A stretch of 64,000 nt of DNA, from contig NZ_CP109171.1 in assembly GCF_036246005.1 (NCBI RefSeq), positions 6,746,001 to 6,810,000 of the forward strand, read 5' to 3'. Source of the stretch: Streptomyces sp. NBC_01723. GTDB lineage: Bacteria; Actinomycetota; Actinomycetes; Streptomycetales; Streptomycetaceae. Under the pieces are notes generated by a model. The model made no database searches, was not told the DNA's origin, and worked only from the letters and a program-made list of their open reading frames with translations. The position numbers were made by a program, and so were the translations under genes. Shown one piece after another: positions 26,097-34,485 of the stretch (positions within the stretch are counted from its first letter, which is position 1; every line of letters begins with the position of its first letter).

Positions 26097-26642
26097 TCAC
26101 TTCCGGGGTGTGGGTGTGCCATGGTCGGCGCGGCGCGGCGCGTCCGATGGACAGGTCCCTGTCTCGAGGCGGACGAAGGGGATCGTGCGCCCGGCCTCGC
26201 GCAGGGCCGACTCGGTGCCGTCGGCGGGCAGTCCCAGGTAGGCGCACAGGTGACGGGCGGTGCGGGGGTGGCGCCGGCCGTAGCGCGTCATGATGTCGGC
26301 GCCTTCGGCCGGAGTGAGGAAACGGGCGGTGACGGCGTGGTGGCGGTTGCCGAACTGCACGACCGTCTTCGGCCGGGCACGCAGGTTGCGGTACCAGTCG
26401 GAGCGCGGACCGAAGCCGGAGGCGACCGTCCAGCAGCGATATGGCGCTTCGTACGCCACGACTTCGAGAACCACCCGGCGGTCGCTTCCACTGAGCCGGC
26501 CCACATGGTGCAACAGCAGCAACCGTCTGCCGAGCAGCGGCCCCAGGCCGGCCCGGAACAGGAGGATGGGCGCGCGAGCGGCCAGCCGGCGCCAGCCGAC
26601 CGGAACGCGTGGTCTGGCGGGGTCCGCTTCGTCAGGTGTCAT
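26097..26642 (-). CDS. Deazaflavin (F420)-dependent nitroreductase-like oxidoreductase
   Basis: A 181-residue protein of the Ddn-like split beta-barrel family. LLLLHHVGRLSGSDRRVVLEVV, PYRCWTVASGFGPRSDWYRN and KTVVQFGNRHHAVTARFLTP are typical; these enzymes use reduced F420 to reduce quinones or nitro compounds. ATG 26642 (MTPDEADPARP) gives normal length; the extension to 26732 enters the operator region. It diverges from the MarR gene at 26766, and the shared promoter has a MarR-like palindrome (26725-26740), so it is probably repressed by that MarR. Confidence 0.85.
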   Translation of the reverse strand: MTPDEADPARPRVPVGWRRLAARAPILLFRAGLGPLLGRRLLLLHHVGRLSGSDRRVVLEVVAYEAPYRCWTVASGFGPRSDWYRNLRARPKTVVQFGNRHHAVTARFLTPAEGADIMTRYGRRHPRTARHLCAYLGLPADGTESALREAGRTIPFVRLETGTCPSDAPRRADHGTPTPRK

Positions 26643-26724
26643 GCTCGCCTCCAGAGGGTGGCGGTGTCCACGCCCCGCCTCGACGGGGCCGAAGACCCGA
26701 GGATTTTCACTTCGGCAGGCAAAA

Positions 26725-26740
26725 TTTTGCACAGTCTAAA
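26725..26740. promoter_or_regulatory. MarR-operator-like site 1
   Basis: TTTTGCACAGTCTAAA, containing the imperfect dyad TTT-nn-AC-n-GT-nn-AAA, lies between the divergent F420-oxidoreductase and MarR genes. Related sites occur at 27289 and 28733. Confidence 0.65.
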
Positions 26741-26765
26741 TGAAGGATCCCGGTAGAAAAGACCC

Positions 26766-27272
26766 ATGGTGAAGCGCGAGTCCCGCGAGGGGACGATGGA
26801 GGACGTCGACGCCGTCACGCGGGAGGTGCTGACCGCCTCCCGGCTGCTGGTGGCGGTCTCCGCCCGTTCCTTGTCCGCCGTCGAGGACCGGGTCACGCTG
26901 CCGCAGTTCCGGATGCTGGTCGTCCTCTCCACCCGGGGCGCCACCAAACTCGTCGCTCTCGCCGACCTCCTCCACGTCGCCCCCTCGACGGCCATGCGCA
27001 TGGTGGACCGGCTCATCGCCGCCGGGCTGGCGGACCGCCAGGTCAATCCCGACAACCGGCGGGAGACCCTGCTGCGGCTCACGGCGGAGGGGCGTCGCAC
27101 GGTCGAGGACGTCACCGCCCGGCGGCGCACGGAGATCGCCGTCATCGTCGAACGGCTGAAGCCGGAGAAGCGGCGGGTGCTGATCGACGCCCTGGCCGCC
27201 TTCAACGAGGCGGGCGGGGAGCCCCCCGCCCCGGACGCCGACGACGAGCCGTCCCCTCTCGGCTGGGAATGA
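26766..27272 (+). CDS. MarR-family transcriptional regulator
   Basis: A 168-residue winged-helix protein. LPQFRMLVVLSTRGATKLV, VAPSTAMRMVDRLIAAGLAD and NPDNRRETLLRLTAEG are the scaffold, recognition helix and wing. Its start follows operator-like site 1 by 25 bp, suggesting autoregulation. The same motif precedes the genes at 27356 and 28765, defining a small local regulon. The Cys residues of OhrR-type peroxide sensors are absent, so the signal is more likely a small molecule. Confidence 0.88.
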   Translation: MVKRESREGTMEDVDAVTREVLTASRLLVAVSARSLSAVEDRVTLPQFRMLVVLSTRGATKLVALADLLHVAPSTAMRMVDRLIAAGLADRQVNPDNRRETLLRLTAEGRRTVEDVTARRRTEIAVIVERLKPEKRRVLIDALAAFNEAGGEPPAPDADDEPSPLGWE

Positions 27273-27288
27273 CGACACCGTACTCTGT

Positions 27289-27303
27289 CTTGCACAGTGC
27301 AAT
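27289..27303. promoter_or_regulatory. MarR-operator-like site 2
   Basis: CTTGCACAGTGCAAT contains a perfect 13-bp palindrome TTGCAC-A-GTGCAA. It lies after the MarR stop and 53 bp before the start of the membrane protein at 27356, and is the most symmetrical of the three related sites. Confidence 0.65.
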
Positions 27304-27355
27304 GAATCGAAGGAGCGAATCCCATGCCCCTTGCGGGTGTGAGGGGATCCCACGT

Positions 27356-28096
27356 ATGAGCAAACGGCGCCGGGGCCCGTCCGTCGACGAGTCTCACGCG
27401 GCGGCTCGCGTGCGCGCCATGGTCTGGGGGCCGGCGGACCTCACGGGCCTGCCGCCTTGGTGGTTGATCGGCGAGGGGCTCCTCGCCGGGCTCCTTGGCA
27501 CGGGGCTGATCGTGGGTGCGGGGGTCTTCGGCGCCTGGACCGGCGAGTCCGCGTTCGCGGCGGGAGACGTGGGCGTGGTGTGCGCGCTGGGTCTGGTTCT
27601 CTACCTGCTCCTGGTGCGCGCCGGCCGGGCCATGGTGGGGATCGTCGCGGTCCTGGCCGTGGGCCTCGCGCTGCACACACCCCAGGCGGCCGTGGGCGTG
27701 GTCCTCACGGCGCGAGGCCAGGAGCAGTCCGTGCTCGTGACATCCGTCCAGGCGAGTGAGGAGGCGTCCGGGGCCAGGAACCGCTACTTCTGCTCGGTGG
27801 AAAGCCAGGGCGGAGCGCCCTCCTCGGCCCGGATCTGGCGGGGGTGCACACAGGCCACCCGTCCAGGAGACGCGCTGGCACTCGTGTACGACCCGAAGGG
27901 GCTGGTCCCTCCGCGCGGTGCCGAGGGCGCGAGGAGTATCACGGACGCGCTGAGGGGTCTGGTCGGCTGGGGCGTCGCGCTGGCCATCGCCTGCGTCACC
28001 GCGGTGGCGCGCTCCTTCCGCCTGCCTGACCGTCCGGCCGCCTCCGCATGCGATGGACCTGGTGGCCGGAGCCCGACTCGTGCGCGTCGTCACTGA
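27356..28096 (+). CDS. Polytopic membrane protein, unknown function
   Basis: About 246 residues from ATG 27356, which has GAGGGG upstream; the frame is open from 27269 but that start would overlap the operator. Three hydrophobic segments lie at about 45-120 (LIGEGLLAGLLGTGLIVGAG; VGVVCALGLVLYLLLV; VGIVAVLAVGLAL) and one near 215 (LVGWGVALAIACVTAVA). A soluble loop between them holds two Cys (YFCSVES, WRGCTQAT) that could form a disulfide outside the membrane. It probably belongs to the regulon of the adjacent MarR. Family not recognised. Confidence 0.65.
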   Translation: MSKRRRGPSVDESHAAARVRAMVWGPADLTGLPPWWLIGEGLLAGLLGTGLIVGAGVFGAWTGESAFAAGDVGVVCALGLVLYLLLVRAGRAMVGIVAVLAVGLALHTPQAAVGVVLTARGQEQSVLVTSVQASEEASGARNRYFCSVESQGGAPSSARIWRGCTQATRPGDALALVYDPKGLVPPRGAEGARSITDALRGLVGWGVALAIACVTAVARSFRLPDRPAASACDGPGGRSPTRARRH

Positions 28097-28178
28097 ACGG
28101 GCAGCGGCGCCGGGCGACGGCTTCCCCGAGAGGACCGCCCTGAGGGACCCGCTCCGACGTCAGACCTCCGGGCCATGA

Positions 28179-28515
28179 GCGGCCTCGCTCACGCTCGCCG
28201 GCAAGGCCCTCTACGCCGACTTCGCCCTGGACTTCGCCTGGGTCCTGGGCATCCTCTTGCAGTACTTCACCATCGTCCCCATGCGCAACATCGGCCGGCT
28301 CAAGGGCGTCTGGGCAGCCGTGACGGCCGACACCCTGTCCATCGTCGCCTCTCAGGCCGGCCTCTTCCTCGGCACGCGGGTCTATCAGGGGGCATCTTCT
28401 CGCCCGGTCTGCCGAAGACCAGTGCTCCCTACTGGATGCTGATGCGGCTGTCCATGGTCCTCGGCTCTTTCACCGCCTGGCCGGCCCACGCCGTCCAAGG
28501 GGTGGTCGGCTGGAG
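28179..28515 (+). pseudogene. DUF4396 membrane protein relic, frameshifted
   Basis: One frame reads ASLTLAGKALYADFALDFAW, then LLQYFTIVPMRNIGRLKGVW and ADTLSIVASQAGLF, matching the core of DUF4396 proteins. Near 28390 a frameshift moves the match to another frame (SAPYWMLMRLSMVLGSFTAW). No good start codon precedes it and the normal C-terminus is degraded. It should not make a functional protein. Confidence 0.7.
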
Positions 28516-28732
28516 CACGGCCTCGTCGAGATCGTCTGCGTTCGAAGCCGATCTGCGGAGGATTCGCGCGCCCCGCGCGAGGAACCGGTCTCATCCGACT
28601 CGGAGTCCGCTCTCCGGCACGAGGAGACGGGTGCAGGAGCGGCGCGGGGGCTGGCTGAACGCAGGGTCGTCTTCGGCGAGCCCGCCGTCCGGGAAGAACC
28701 GCCCCGGTGGACATCGTTCAATCGCAAAGACT

Positions 28733-28747
28733 TTTGCATAGTCTAAA
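28733..28747. promoter_or_regulatory. MarR-operator-like site 3
   Basis: TTTGCATAGTCTAAA differs from site 1 by one base in this 15-bp core. It ends 17 bp before the GTG of the SpoIIE phosphatase gene at 28765, a position suited to repression. Confidence 0.65.
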
Positions 28748-28764
28748 GGCGGGGAGGGGGTCGT

Positions 28765-29904
28765 GTGAAAAGAGCTACCGGGCTACTCGATGCCCAGAGA
28801 CCGCAGGAGAGCACCGTGACCGTGGACAAGCCATCCGGTTCGGTGGTGCTGGCCTGGACGCCGTGGGCGGCGATGACCGTCGTAGCAGTCACAGACATCG
28901 TCGCGGGTCCTGATGTCGGCTTCCTGCCGCTGGTTTCGCTGGGTCCCGCCTTCGCCAGTCTGATCGGCGGCTGGCGCCGTACTGCCCTGATCGGTGTGGT
29001 GGCCCTCGCTCTGACGGTCGCCCTCGGTCTGTACGACGGCCTGTTCGACGGGCGTCGGGGTCTTACCGCCTGCTTGTCGGTGGCTGGAGTCACCGGCGTC
29101 GGCTTGGCCGCCGCAGTGATCAGAGAACGCAGGGAAGCGGAGCTGGCCAGTGTGCGATCGATCGCCGAGTCCGCTCAGCGTGTGCTGCTCCGCCCCGTGC
29201 CCCTGACCGTGGGCCCCTTGCAGATGGCTGTTTCCTACACCTCGGCCATCGCCGAGGCCCGCATCGGTGGAGACCTTTATGAGGTGGTCGCCTCACCGTA
29301 CGGCGTCCGTGTGATCGTCGGCGACGTGCAGGGCAAGGGTCTCGCCGCGGTCGAGACGGCAGCGGTGGTGCTCGGCGCGTTCCGTGAGGCCGCCCACGAC
29401 GAGCCGGACCTGGTGCAGCTGGGGGAGCGTCTGGAGCGCAGCCTGTCCCGGGAACTGGAGGGCGAGAAGTTCGTCACCGTCGTCCTGGCGGAAATCCGCA
29501 CCGGGGACGAGGCGGTCTTCCTCAACTTCGGACACCCCGCGCCCATGGTCGTCCGTGCCGACGGCACGGTCGATTTCCCGGAGCCCTCGTCCTACGCCCC
29601 GCCCTTGGGACTGGGGATACCTGGCACTGAAGGACCTCAGCCGTACCGTGTCGGGTTCGTGCCGGGCGACCAACTGCTGCTCTACACCGACGGTGTCACC
29701 GAGGCGCGTGACAAGAACGACGCCTTCTACCCCCTTGCCCAACGGGCCTGTCTGCTCAATGAGCCCGACGTCCACCACGCCTTGGAAGCGCTGCGGGAAG
29801 ATCTGTCGGAGCACGCCGTCGGGCCGCCGCACGACGACGCCGCGATGCTGCTGGTACGCCACCAGGGAGGGCCGGTCGGCGGCGAGCCGAGGAAGCCCCG
29901 GTAG
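28765..29904 (+). CDS. Membrane-anchored SpoIIE PP2C phosphatase
   Basis: A 379-residue protein from GTG 28765 after GGGGAGGGGG. Residues about 28-120 form three or four membrane segments (PWAAMTVVAVTDIVAG; LIGVVALALTVALGL; LSVAGVTGVGLAAAVI), followed by a short linker helix (RERREAELASVRSIAESAQR) and a SpoIIE phosphatase from about 150. Motifs IGGDLYEV, VGDVQGKGL, FGHPAPMVV, YTDGVTEARD and PHDDAAMLLV are intact. The stretch resembles many Streptomyces membrane RsbU-like phosphatases. The MarR-like site before its start links it to the regulator at 26766. The STAS target is unknown. Confidence 0.9.
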   Translation: MKRATGLLDAQRPQESTVTVDKPSGSVVLAWTPWAAMTVVAVTDIVAGPDVGFLPLVSLGPAFASLIGGWRRTALIGVVALALTVALGLYDGLFDGRRGLTACLSVAGVTGVGLAAAVIRERREAELASVRSIAESAQRVLLRPVPLTVGPLQMAVSYTSAIAEARIGGDLYEVVASPYGVRVIVGDVQGKGLAAVETAAVVLGAFREAAHDEPDLVQLGERLERSLSRELEGEKFVTVVLAEIRTGDEAVFLNFGHPAPMVVRADGTVDFPEPSSYAPPLGLGIPGTEGPQPYRVGFVPGDQLLLYTDGVTEARDKNDAFYPLAQRACLLNEPDVHHALEALREDLSEHAVGPPHDDAAMLLVRHQGGPVGGEPRKPR

Positions 29905-30014
29905 GGAGACGTGGCGTCAGTCTGGCCCGGACGGCGAAGGCGCCGTACCCCCGGCTGACCGATGTCGGCGCACCCCTGTTTCGAAGCCGTCGACCCTCCG
30001 CTCCGTCCGCCGAA

Positions 30015-30150
30015 GCCGTGCCGCCCTGTTTGCTCCTTCGGCCTGGCCATTCTGTTCGTGGCGCTGGGGGGGCCGGCGGCGTTGGGGTCCAACCGGTTGA
30101 GCGAGCGCACCCGTATCCCGGCCCCAGCGTTCTTCCTGGTCGTTGCTGCC
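30015..30150 (+). pseudogene. Fragment of a cation:proton antiporter N-terminus
   Basis: The frame SFGLAILFVALGG then AALGSNRLSERTRIPAPAFF resembles the first membrane helix and following loop of K+(Na+)/H+ antiporters. It runs into unrelated sequence and a stop at 30177. The junction abuts the oppositely oriented MFS relic. The assignment rests on a short match. Confidence 0.4.
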
Positions 30151-30159
30151 GTCCCCGTG

Positions 30160-30570
30160 GGCGTTGTGACGAAGTAGAGGCGGCCATGACGAGGAAGAAG
30201 GCACCCCACAGCACCAGGGTGCGGCGGCGCAGGTCCGGTGCCAGGAGGCGGCGGAACCCGCCCGAGGAGGTGTGCTTCGTCGATGTCCTGTCCGGGAGCG
30301 CGGGCAGGTCTGGCTGCCCATGCGGCGGGCCAGCTCGTCGACACGGCTCAGGGCGTTGGCGGGTCTCCTGCTGAGGAGGAAGTCGAGTGATTCCGGCAGG
30401 AGACGGAAGACGAGGGGAATGACGGCCAGGGTGGCGAGTCCGCCGGCCAGGAACACAGGGCGCCACCCGTAGCGGTCGATGAGAGCGACCGAGGAGATGC
30501 CGCCGATCGTCGCGCCCACGGCGTACCCCGTGGAGTTGAGGCTGACGACCAGACCGCGCCGGCGGCACAC
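30160..30570 (-). pseudogene. Relic of an aromatic-acid:H+ symporter (MFS, AAHS type)
   Basis: One frame reads LNSTGYAVGATIGGISSVAL, then IDRYGWRPVFLAGGLATLAV and PLVFRLLPESLDFLLSRRP, close to AAHS-family transporters. After a frameshift a second frame gives FRRLLAPDLRRRTLVLWGAF and FLVMAA; a further shift gives YFVTT, then the match ends. Both ends are missing. It lies next to the gentisate operon, so it may once have imported the 3-hydroxybenzoate or gentisate degraded there. Confidence 0.7.
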
Positions 30571-30700
30571 GGTGGACACGGGCAGACCGGACGAAGACCC
30601 GGACTCCTGCGCGGGCGTCGAGGAAGGTGCGATGCGCAGGGCGTGGTGAGTCAAGGCGTGAGTCCTTCCTCGCTCCGGGGTGGCCCGTTGCGTACCGGGC

Positions 30701-31150
30701 TTACGGGCCGTCGCTGAATGACTCGTTGTCCGTCGACGCGATTTTGCGGAGGATCTCGACGGCCAGTTCCCGCTCGTCGCCGGGCAGTGCGTCGAGTAGT
30801 TGTGCGTTGATGTCCTCGGCGGGGCCGATCAGGGAGTCGAGCAGTTCGGATCCCTCGTCTGTGAGGCTCAGCAGGGTCCGTCGGCGGTCCTCCTCGTCCC
30901 GTACCTGACTGACGTAGTGCTGGTCGGTCAGTCGGCGGACGATGTGGTTGACCGTCGAGCGGTCCAGTGAGGTGAAGCGCGCGAGGGTGCGCTGGTCGAT
31001 GCCGGGGTCGCGGCTGAGGGTGTTGAGGACGGCGAACTGCTGGGAGGTGATCTCCCTGGACACGTGCCGGTACCACAGGGCGGTGTGCACCTGTTCCGCG
31101 CGCCGGATCAGGTGCCCGACGTAGTTGTGCAGTTCCAGTGCGTGCGCCAC
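30701..31150 (-). CDS. MarR-family regulator of the gentisate operon
   Basis: A 149-residue MarR protein: EITSQQFAVLNTLSRDPGID, TSLDRSTVNHIVRRLTDQHY and VRDEEDRRRTLLSLTDEG are the core, recognition helix and wing. It lies 98 bp downstream of the FAH hydrolase on the same strand and is probably the last gene of the gentisate operon. MarR proteins commonly repress aromatic catabolism and respond to the aromatic acid or its CoA ester. The perfect inverted repeat at 34486-34520 is the best candidate operator. Confidence 0.87.
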   Translation of the reverse strand: MAHALELHNYVGHLIRRAEQVHTALWYRHVSREITSQQFAVLNTLSRDPGIDQRTLARFTSLDRSTVNHIVRRLTDQHYVSQVRDEEDRRRTLLSLTDEGSELLDSLIGPAEDINAQLLDALPGDERELAVEILRKIASTDNESFSDGP

Positions 31151-31248
31151 GGTGTTCCGTCCGTCTGTCGCCGGGGTGGTGCCGGCCGGGGGACGGCCGG
31201 TGTGGGGAGTCTACGAGTGCCGGCACCACCCCGGCGGCGACCGCGTGG

Positions 31249-32115
31249 TCAGCGGCTGCGGCGGCCGGGGCGCTGGTCGTAAGGAAGGGCACGGGAGCCG
31301 TCGACACCGACCTCCAGGCGACCGACCTTCTCGATGTCCAGGACCACGCGGTCCCCGTGGCTGAGCGGTCCCACTCCGGCCGGGGTGCCGGTCGCGATCA
31401 CGTCGCCCGGGTGCAGGGTCATGACGGAGGAGGTGTAGGCGATCAGTTCGCGGACGCCGAAGATGAGGTCCGCCGTGTTGGTGCGCTGCCGGGTGGTGCC
31501 GCCGACGTCGCAGCGCAGGTCGAGGGTGTCCGGGTCCGGGATCTCGTCGGCGGTCACGATCCAGGGGCCGAGCGGGGTGAACGTGTCGAAGGACTTGCGG
31601 GTGGAGCGGTCCTCGCCGGAACGGACGGTGATGTCCAGGACGCAGGTGTAGCCGAAGACGTGGTCCAGGGCTTCGTCCGCGCTCACGTGCGAGGCGGTGC
31701 GGCCGATGACGACGCCCAGTTCGCCTTCCTGGTCGGTGCGCTTGTCGGAGTAGGGGAGCAGGATGTCCTGGCCCGGGCCGATGACGGAGGAGTTCGCCTT
31801 GAGGAAGACGCCGAGGTCGGCGACCGAGGTGGTGTACTCCATCTCGGCCTTGTGGTCGAGGTAGTTGACCGGCGCGCCAATGATCTTCCCGGGGCGGGGG
31901 AGCGGAGCCTCCAGGACCGCTTCGGCCAGGGGGATGCGGGGCCGGCCGGCTGGTTCGAAACGGGCCGTCTCCCCGTCGGCGACCGCCTCGACGTACCGCT
32001 GGAGCGCACCGACGGGGCCGGCGGTGTCGGCGCCGGCGACCTGGTCGGTCACGTCGACGAGATCGTCACCGACGACGAGTCCGAGGCGTCCCTGGTTGAA
32101 CAGTGCCAGACGCAT
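31249..32115 (-). CDS. Fumarylacetoacetate-hydrolase-family enzyme, probable fumaryl/maleylpyruvate hydrolase
   Basis: A 288-residue FAH-fold enzyme. KIIGAPVNYLDHKAEMEY, the metal-site block DQEGELGVVIGRTASHV and HPGDVIATGTPAGVGPLSHG are diagnostic. In gentisate pathways such enzymes hydrolyse fumarylpyruvate to fumarate and pyruvate, or maleylpyruvate directly. No maleylpyruvate isomerase is seen in the window, so either direct hydrolysis or an isomerase elsewhere must be assumed. The gene follows the gentisate dioxygenase by 32 bp. ATG 32115 (MRLALFNQGRLG) fits family starts. Confidence 0.85.
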   Translation of the reverse strand: MRLALFNQGRLGLVVGDDLVDVTDQVAGADTAGPVGALQRYVEAVADGETARFEPAGRPRIPLAEAVLEAPLPRPGKIIGAPVNYLDHKAEMEYTTSVADLGVFLKANSSVIGPGQDILLPYSDKRTDQEGELGVVIGRTASHVSADEALDHVFGYTCVLDITVRSGEDRSTRKSFDTFTPLGPWIVTADEIPDPDTLDLRCDVGGTTRQRTNTADLIFGVRELIAYTSSVMTLHPGDVIATGTPAGVGPLSHGDRVVLDIEKVGRLEVGVDGSRALPYDQRPGRRSR

Positions 32116-32147
32116 GCTGGCCTCCTTGTGGTTGTCGGGTGGGAGGG

Positions 32148-33188
32148 TCAGGCGCCGGGGTCGGCGTCTTCGGTGCGGTAGAGGCTGAGGGAGCGCATGA
32201 CCGGCTCGTCGCTGTAGGAGAAGAGGACGGCGTCCGCGGAGGCCGAGGTGTTGACGTGCCGGTAGGAGGCCCAGCCGGGGACGGCGAAGGTGTCGTGCTC
32301 GGACCACTCCAGCCGTTCGCCGGCGACGATCGTGGCGCCTTCGCCGCGTACGACGTTGAAGATGGTCGAGGCCGTATGGCGGCGGCCGGCTCCCTCGAAG
32401 CCGGGGCGGAGCCGCTGGACGCGGCAGCCGATGGTGGGCATGACCGGGCCGCCGGTCCAGGGATTGCTGTACTCCAGGACGACGCCGTCGACGTCGCTGC
32501 CGTCGGCCGTGTCGGCGATGGCGTCCAGGGCGCGCTCCGTCTCCTGCCAGGTGTACCGGGTGACGGGGGAGTTGGGGCCGTCCTGGGTGAGCCAGGCGGG
32601 GGTGAGCCGGCCGTGCAGGAACTGGCGGCTGCCGGCGTCGTCGGGCTTGGTCACGGGCTGGAGCCGCTGCGGGTACTGCTCGTAGAAGCCGGCTTCCAGG
32701 GCGTTGACCAGGGGGTAGTCGAGTGCGTCGAGCCAGATCATCGGCGCGTCGCCCTCATGGGTGTGGTCGTGCCAGTGCCAGCCGGGGGTGAGCAGGAGGT
32801 CGCCGGGGGCCATGAAGACCCGCTCGCCGTTGACCGTGGTCCAGGCACCGTCGCCTTCGAGGATGAAGCGGAAGGCGTTGGAGGTGTGCCGGTGTGCCTG
32901 CGCGGTCTCGCCGGGCAGGATGATCTGGAGGCCCGCGTAGAGGGTGTTGACCGTGGCCGGGGGGTCGGTGAGGCCCGGGTTGACGAGCATGAGGACCCGT
33001 CGTTCGGCCTCCTCCAGGGACAGAGACTTGGAGAAGTGCAGGAGATGCGGGCGGAGTTCGCGCCAGTCCCAGCGGTAGGGGACGGCGCGGCTCTTGGGCT
33101 GGGCGGGGAACAGGTTGCCGTAGAAGCGCCACAGCGGGGCGGCTCCCAGGCCCTCCAGGGCCTTGTAGGCGAGTTCGTCGGTTGTCAT
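32148..33188 (-). CDS. Gentisate 1,2-dioxygenase
   Basis: A 346-residue bicupin. The N-terminal cupin carries the Fe(II) ligands in AHRHTSNAFRFILEG (His99, His101) and GWHWHDHTH (His138 or His140). The second cupin is PTIGCRVQRLRPG to FNVVRGEGATIVAGERLEW. Opening residues LWRFYGNLFP and length match gentisate/1-hydroxy-2-naphthoate dioxygenases. The enzyme cleaves gentisate to maleylpyruvate. It lies between the 3-hydroxybenzoate 6-hydroxylase and the FAH gene, which supports gentisate as substrate. Confidence 0.9.
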   Translation of the reverse strand: MTTDELAYKALEGLGAAPLWRFYGNLFPAQPKSRAVPYRWDWRELRPHLLHFSKSLSLEEAERRVLMLVNPGLTDPPATVNTLYAGLQIILPGETAQAHRHTSNAFRFILEGDGAWTTVNGERVFMAPGDLLLTPGWHWHDHTHEGDAPMIWLDALDYPLVNALEAGFYEQYPQRLQPVTKPDDAGSRQFLHGRLTPAWLTQDGPNSPVTRYTWQETERALDAIADTADGSDVDGVVLEYSNPWTGGPVMPTIGCRVQRLRPGFEGAGRRHTASTIFNVVRGEGATIVAGERLEWSEHDTFAVPGWASYRHVNTSASADAVLFSYSDEPVMRSLSLYRTEDADPGA

Positions 33189-33211
33189 GGTGTCCTCCTA
33201 CGCGAGCCGGA

Positions 33212-34426
33212 TCACAGGGCGGGAGCAGGTGCGGGGGTGGGGGTCCACACCCAGGAGATGTCGTCGAACGCCTCGGGGCCGCGTGACGAGAGGAGCATGT
33301 TGCGCAGGGTGGCTCCCATGCCTTCGAGGTGGCAGATCTCGCCGAAGCGGCGGGCGTTGGTCTGGATGAGAGTCGCCCGTTTCCGACGCCGGTCCGCGTA
33401 CGCGGCGAAGGCTTCGGCGGGGTCCGCGCTCTGGCCGAGAGCCTGGCCGAGCGCCACGGCGTCCTCCAGTGCCTGGCAGGCGCCCTGAGCGAGGTACTGG
33501 AGCATGGGGTGGGCGGCGTCTCCGAGGAGGGCGATCCGGCCGTGCACCCAGGTGCTGATCGGGGCGCGGTCGTACAGCGGCCAGCGACGGTCGCGGGAGA
33601 CGAGCGGCAGCGCGTCGCGCACGGCCTCGCAGGCGCCGGCGAAGCGCTCCTCCAGCTCGGCCTCGGTGCCCCAGTCGTCGGAATCCGGCGTGTAGTGGTC
33701 GCTCTCGAAGACGGCGACCTGGTTGTACAGCTCGCCGCGACGTACGGGGTACTGCACCAGGTGCATGCGCGGCCCGGCCCACACCATGACCGCTTCCGAG
33801 GCGGCGTGCTGGGACATCCGGCCGGTCATCTTCTCGGTGGACAGGGCGCCGCGGAAGGCGACGTAGCGTGAGCAGACCGGTTCCCCGTCACCGACCAGAA
33901 CCTGGCGCAGCCGGGAGTGCAGTCCGTCCGCGGCGACGACCGCGTCGGCAGTCAGTCGGACGTGGCCCTCCGCGAAGTGCAGGTGTACCCCGGATCCGTC
34001 CTGTTCGGCCTCGGTGACGGTGTGTCCTGTGCGCAGCGTGACGGCGGGGTGTTCCTGACAGGCGGTCAGCAGTGCGGCGTGCAGGTCGGTGCGGTGGGTG
34101 ACCAGGTACGGGTGTGCGAAGCGGTCGGTGTAGGCCGAGCCGCGCAGGTCGAGGGAGGTGACCTCGTCCCCGGTCAGGGCGTCCATCATGACCAGCCGGG
34201 GCGGGGCTACCGCAGACGTCCGCACGGCCGGCAGTACACCGAGTTCGTCCAGGGCGAGGGAAGCGTTGGGGGCGAGCTGCAGGCCGGCTCCGATCTCGCC
34301 GAAGCGGGCGGCGCGTTCCACGAGTGTCACGCGGTGGCCGGCGCGGGCGGTTGCCAGCGCGGCGGCCAGTCCGCCGATGCCGCCTCCGACTACGGCGATG
34401 TGGAGTGGAGAGGTGGTGACGGGCAT
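33212..34426 (-). CDS. FAD-dependent monooxygenase, probable 3-hydroxybenzoate 6-hydroxylase
   Basis: A 404-residue class A flavoprotein monooxygenase. The FAD fold begins IAVVGGGIGGLAAALATARA, and the second FAD motif is GRIALLGDAAHPMLQYLAQG. RFGEIGAGLQLAPNASLALD is typical of the salicylate/3-hydroxybenzoate 6-hydroxylase group. With gentisate dioxygenase next door, the most economical role is 3-hydroxybenzoate to gentisate; salicylate 5-hydroxylation is less likely for this enzyme class. ATG 34426 follows directly on the operator region. It is the first gene of the operon. Confidence 0.85.
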   Translation of the reverse strand: MPVTTSPLHIAVVGGGIGGLAAALATARAGHRVTLVERAARFGEIGAGLQLAPNASLALDELGVLPAVRTSAVAPPRLVMMDALTGDEVTSLDLRGSAYTDRFAHPYLVTHRTDLHAALLTACQEHPAVTLRTGHTVTEAEQDGSGVHLHFAEGHVRLTADAVVAADGLHSRLRQVLVGDGEPVCSRYVAFRGALSTEKMTGRMSQHAASEAVMVWAGPRMHLVQYPVRRGELYNQVAVFESDHYTPDSDDWGTEAELEERFAGACEAVRDALPLVSRDRRWPLYDRAPISTWVHGRIALLGDAAHPMLQYLAQGACQALEDAVALGQALGQSADPAEAFAAYADRRRKRATLIQTNARRFGEICHLEGMGATLRNMLLSSRGPEAFDDISWVWTPTPAPAPAL

Positions 34427-34485
34427 CTGGCCTCCAAAGGTCAGCTTGGGAGGGCACCGGGAGCGGAGGCGGTCAGACCAGTCCA

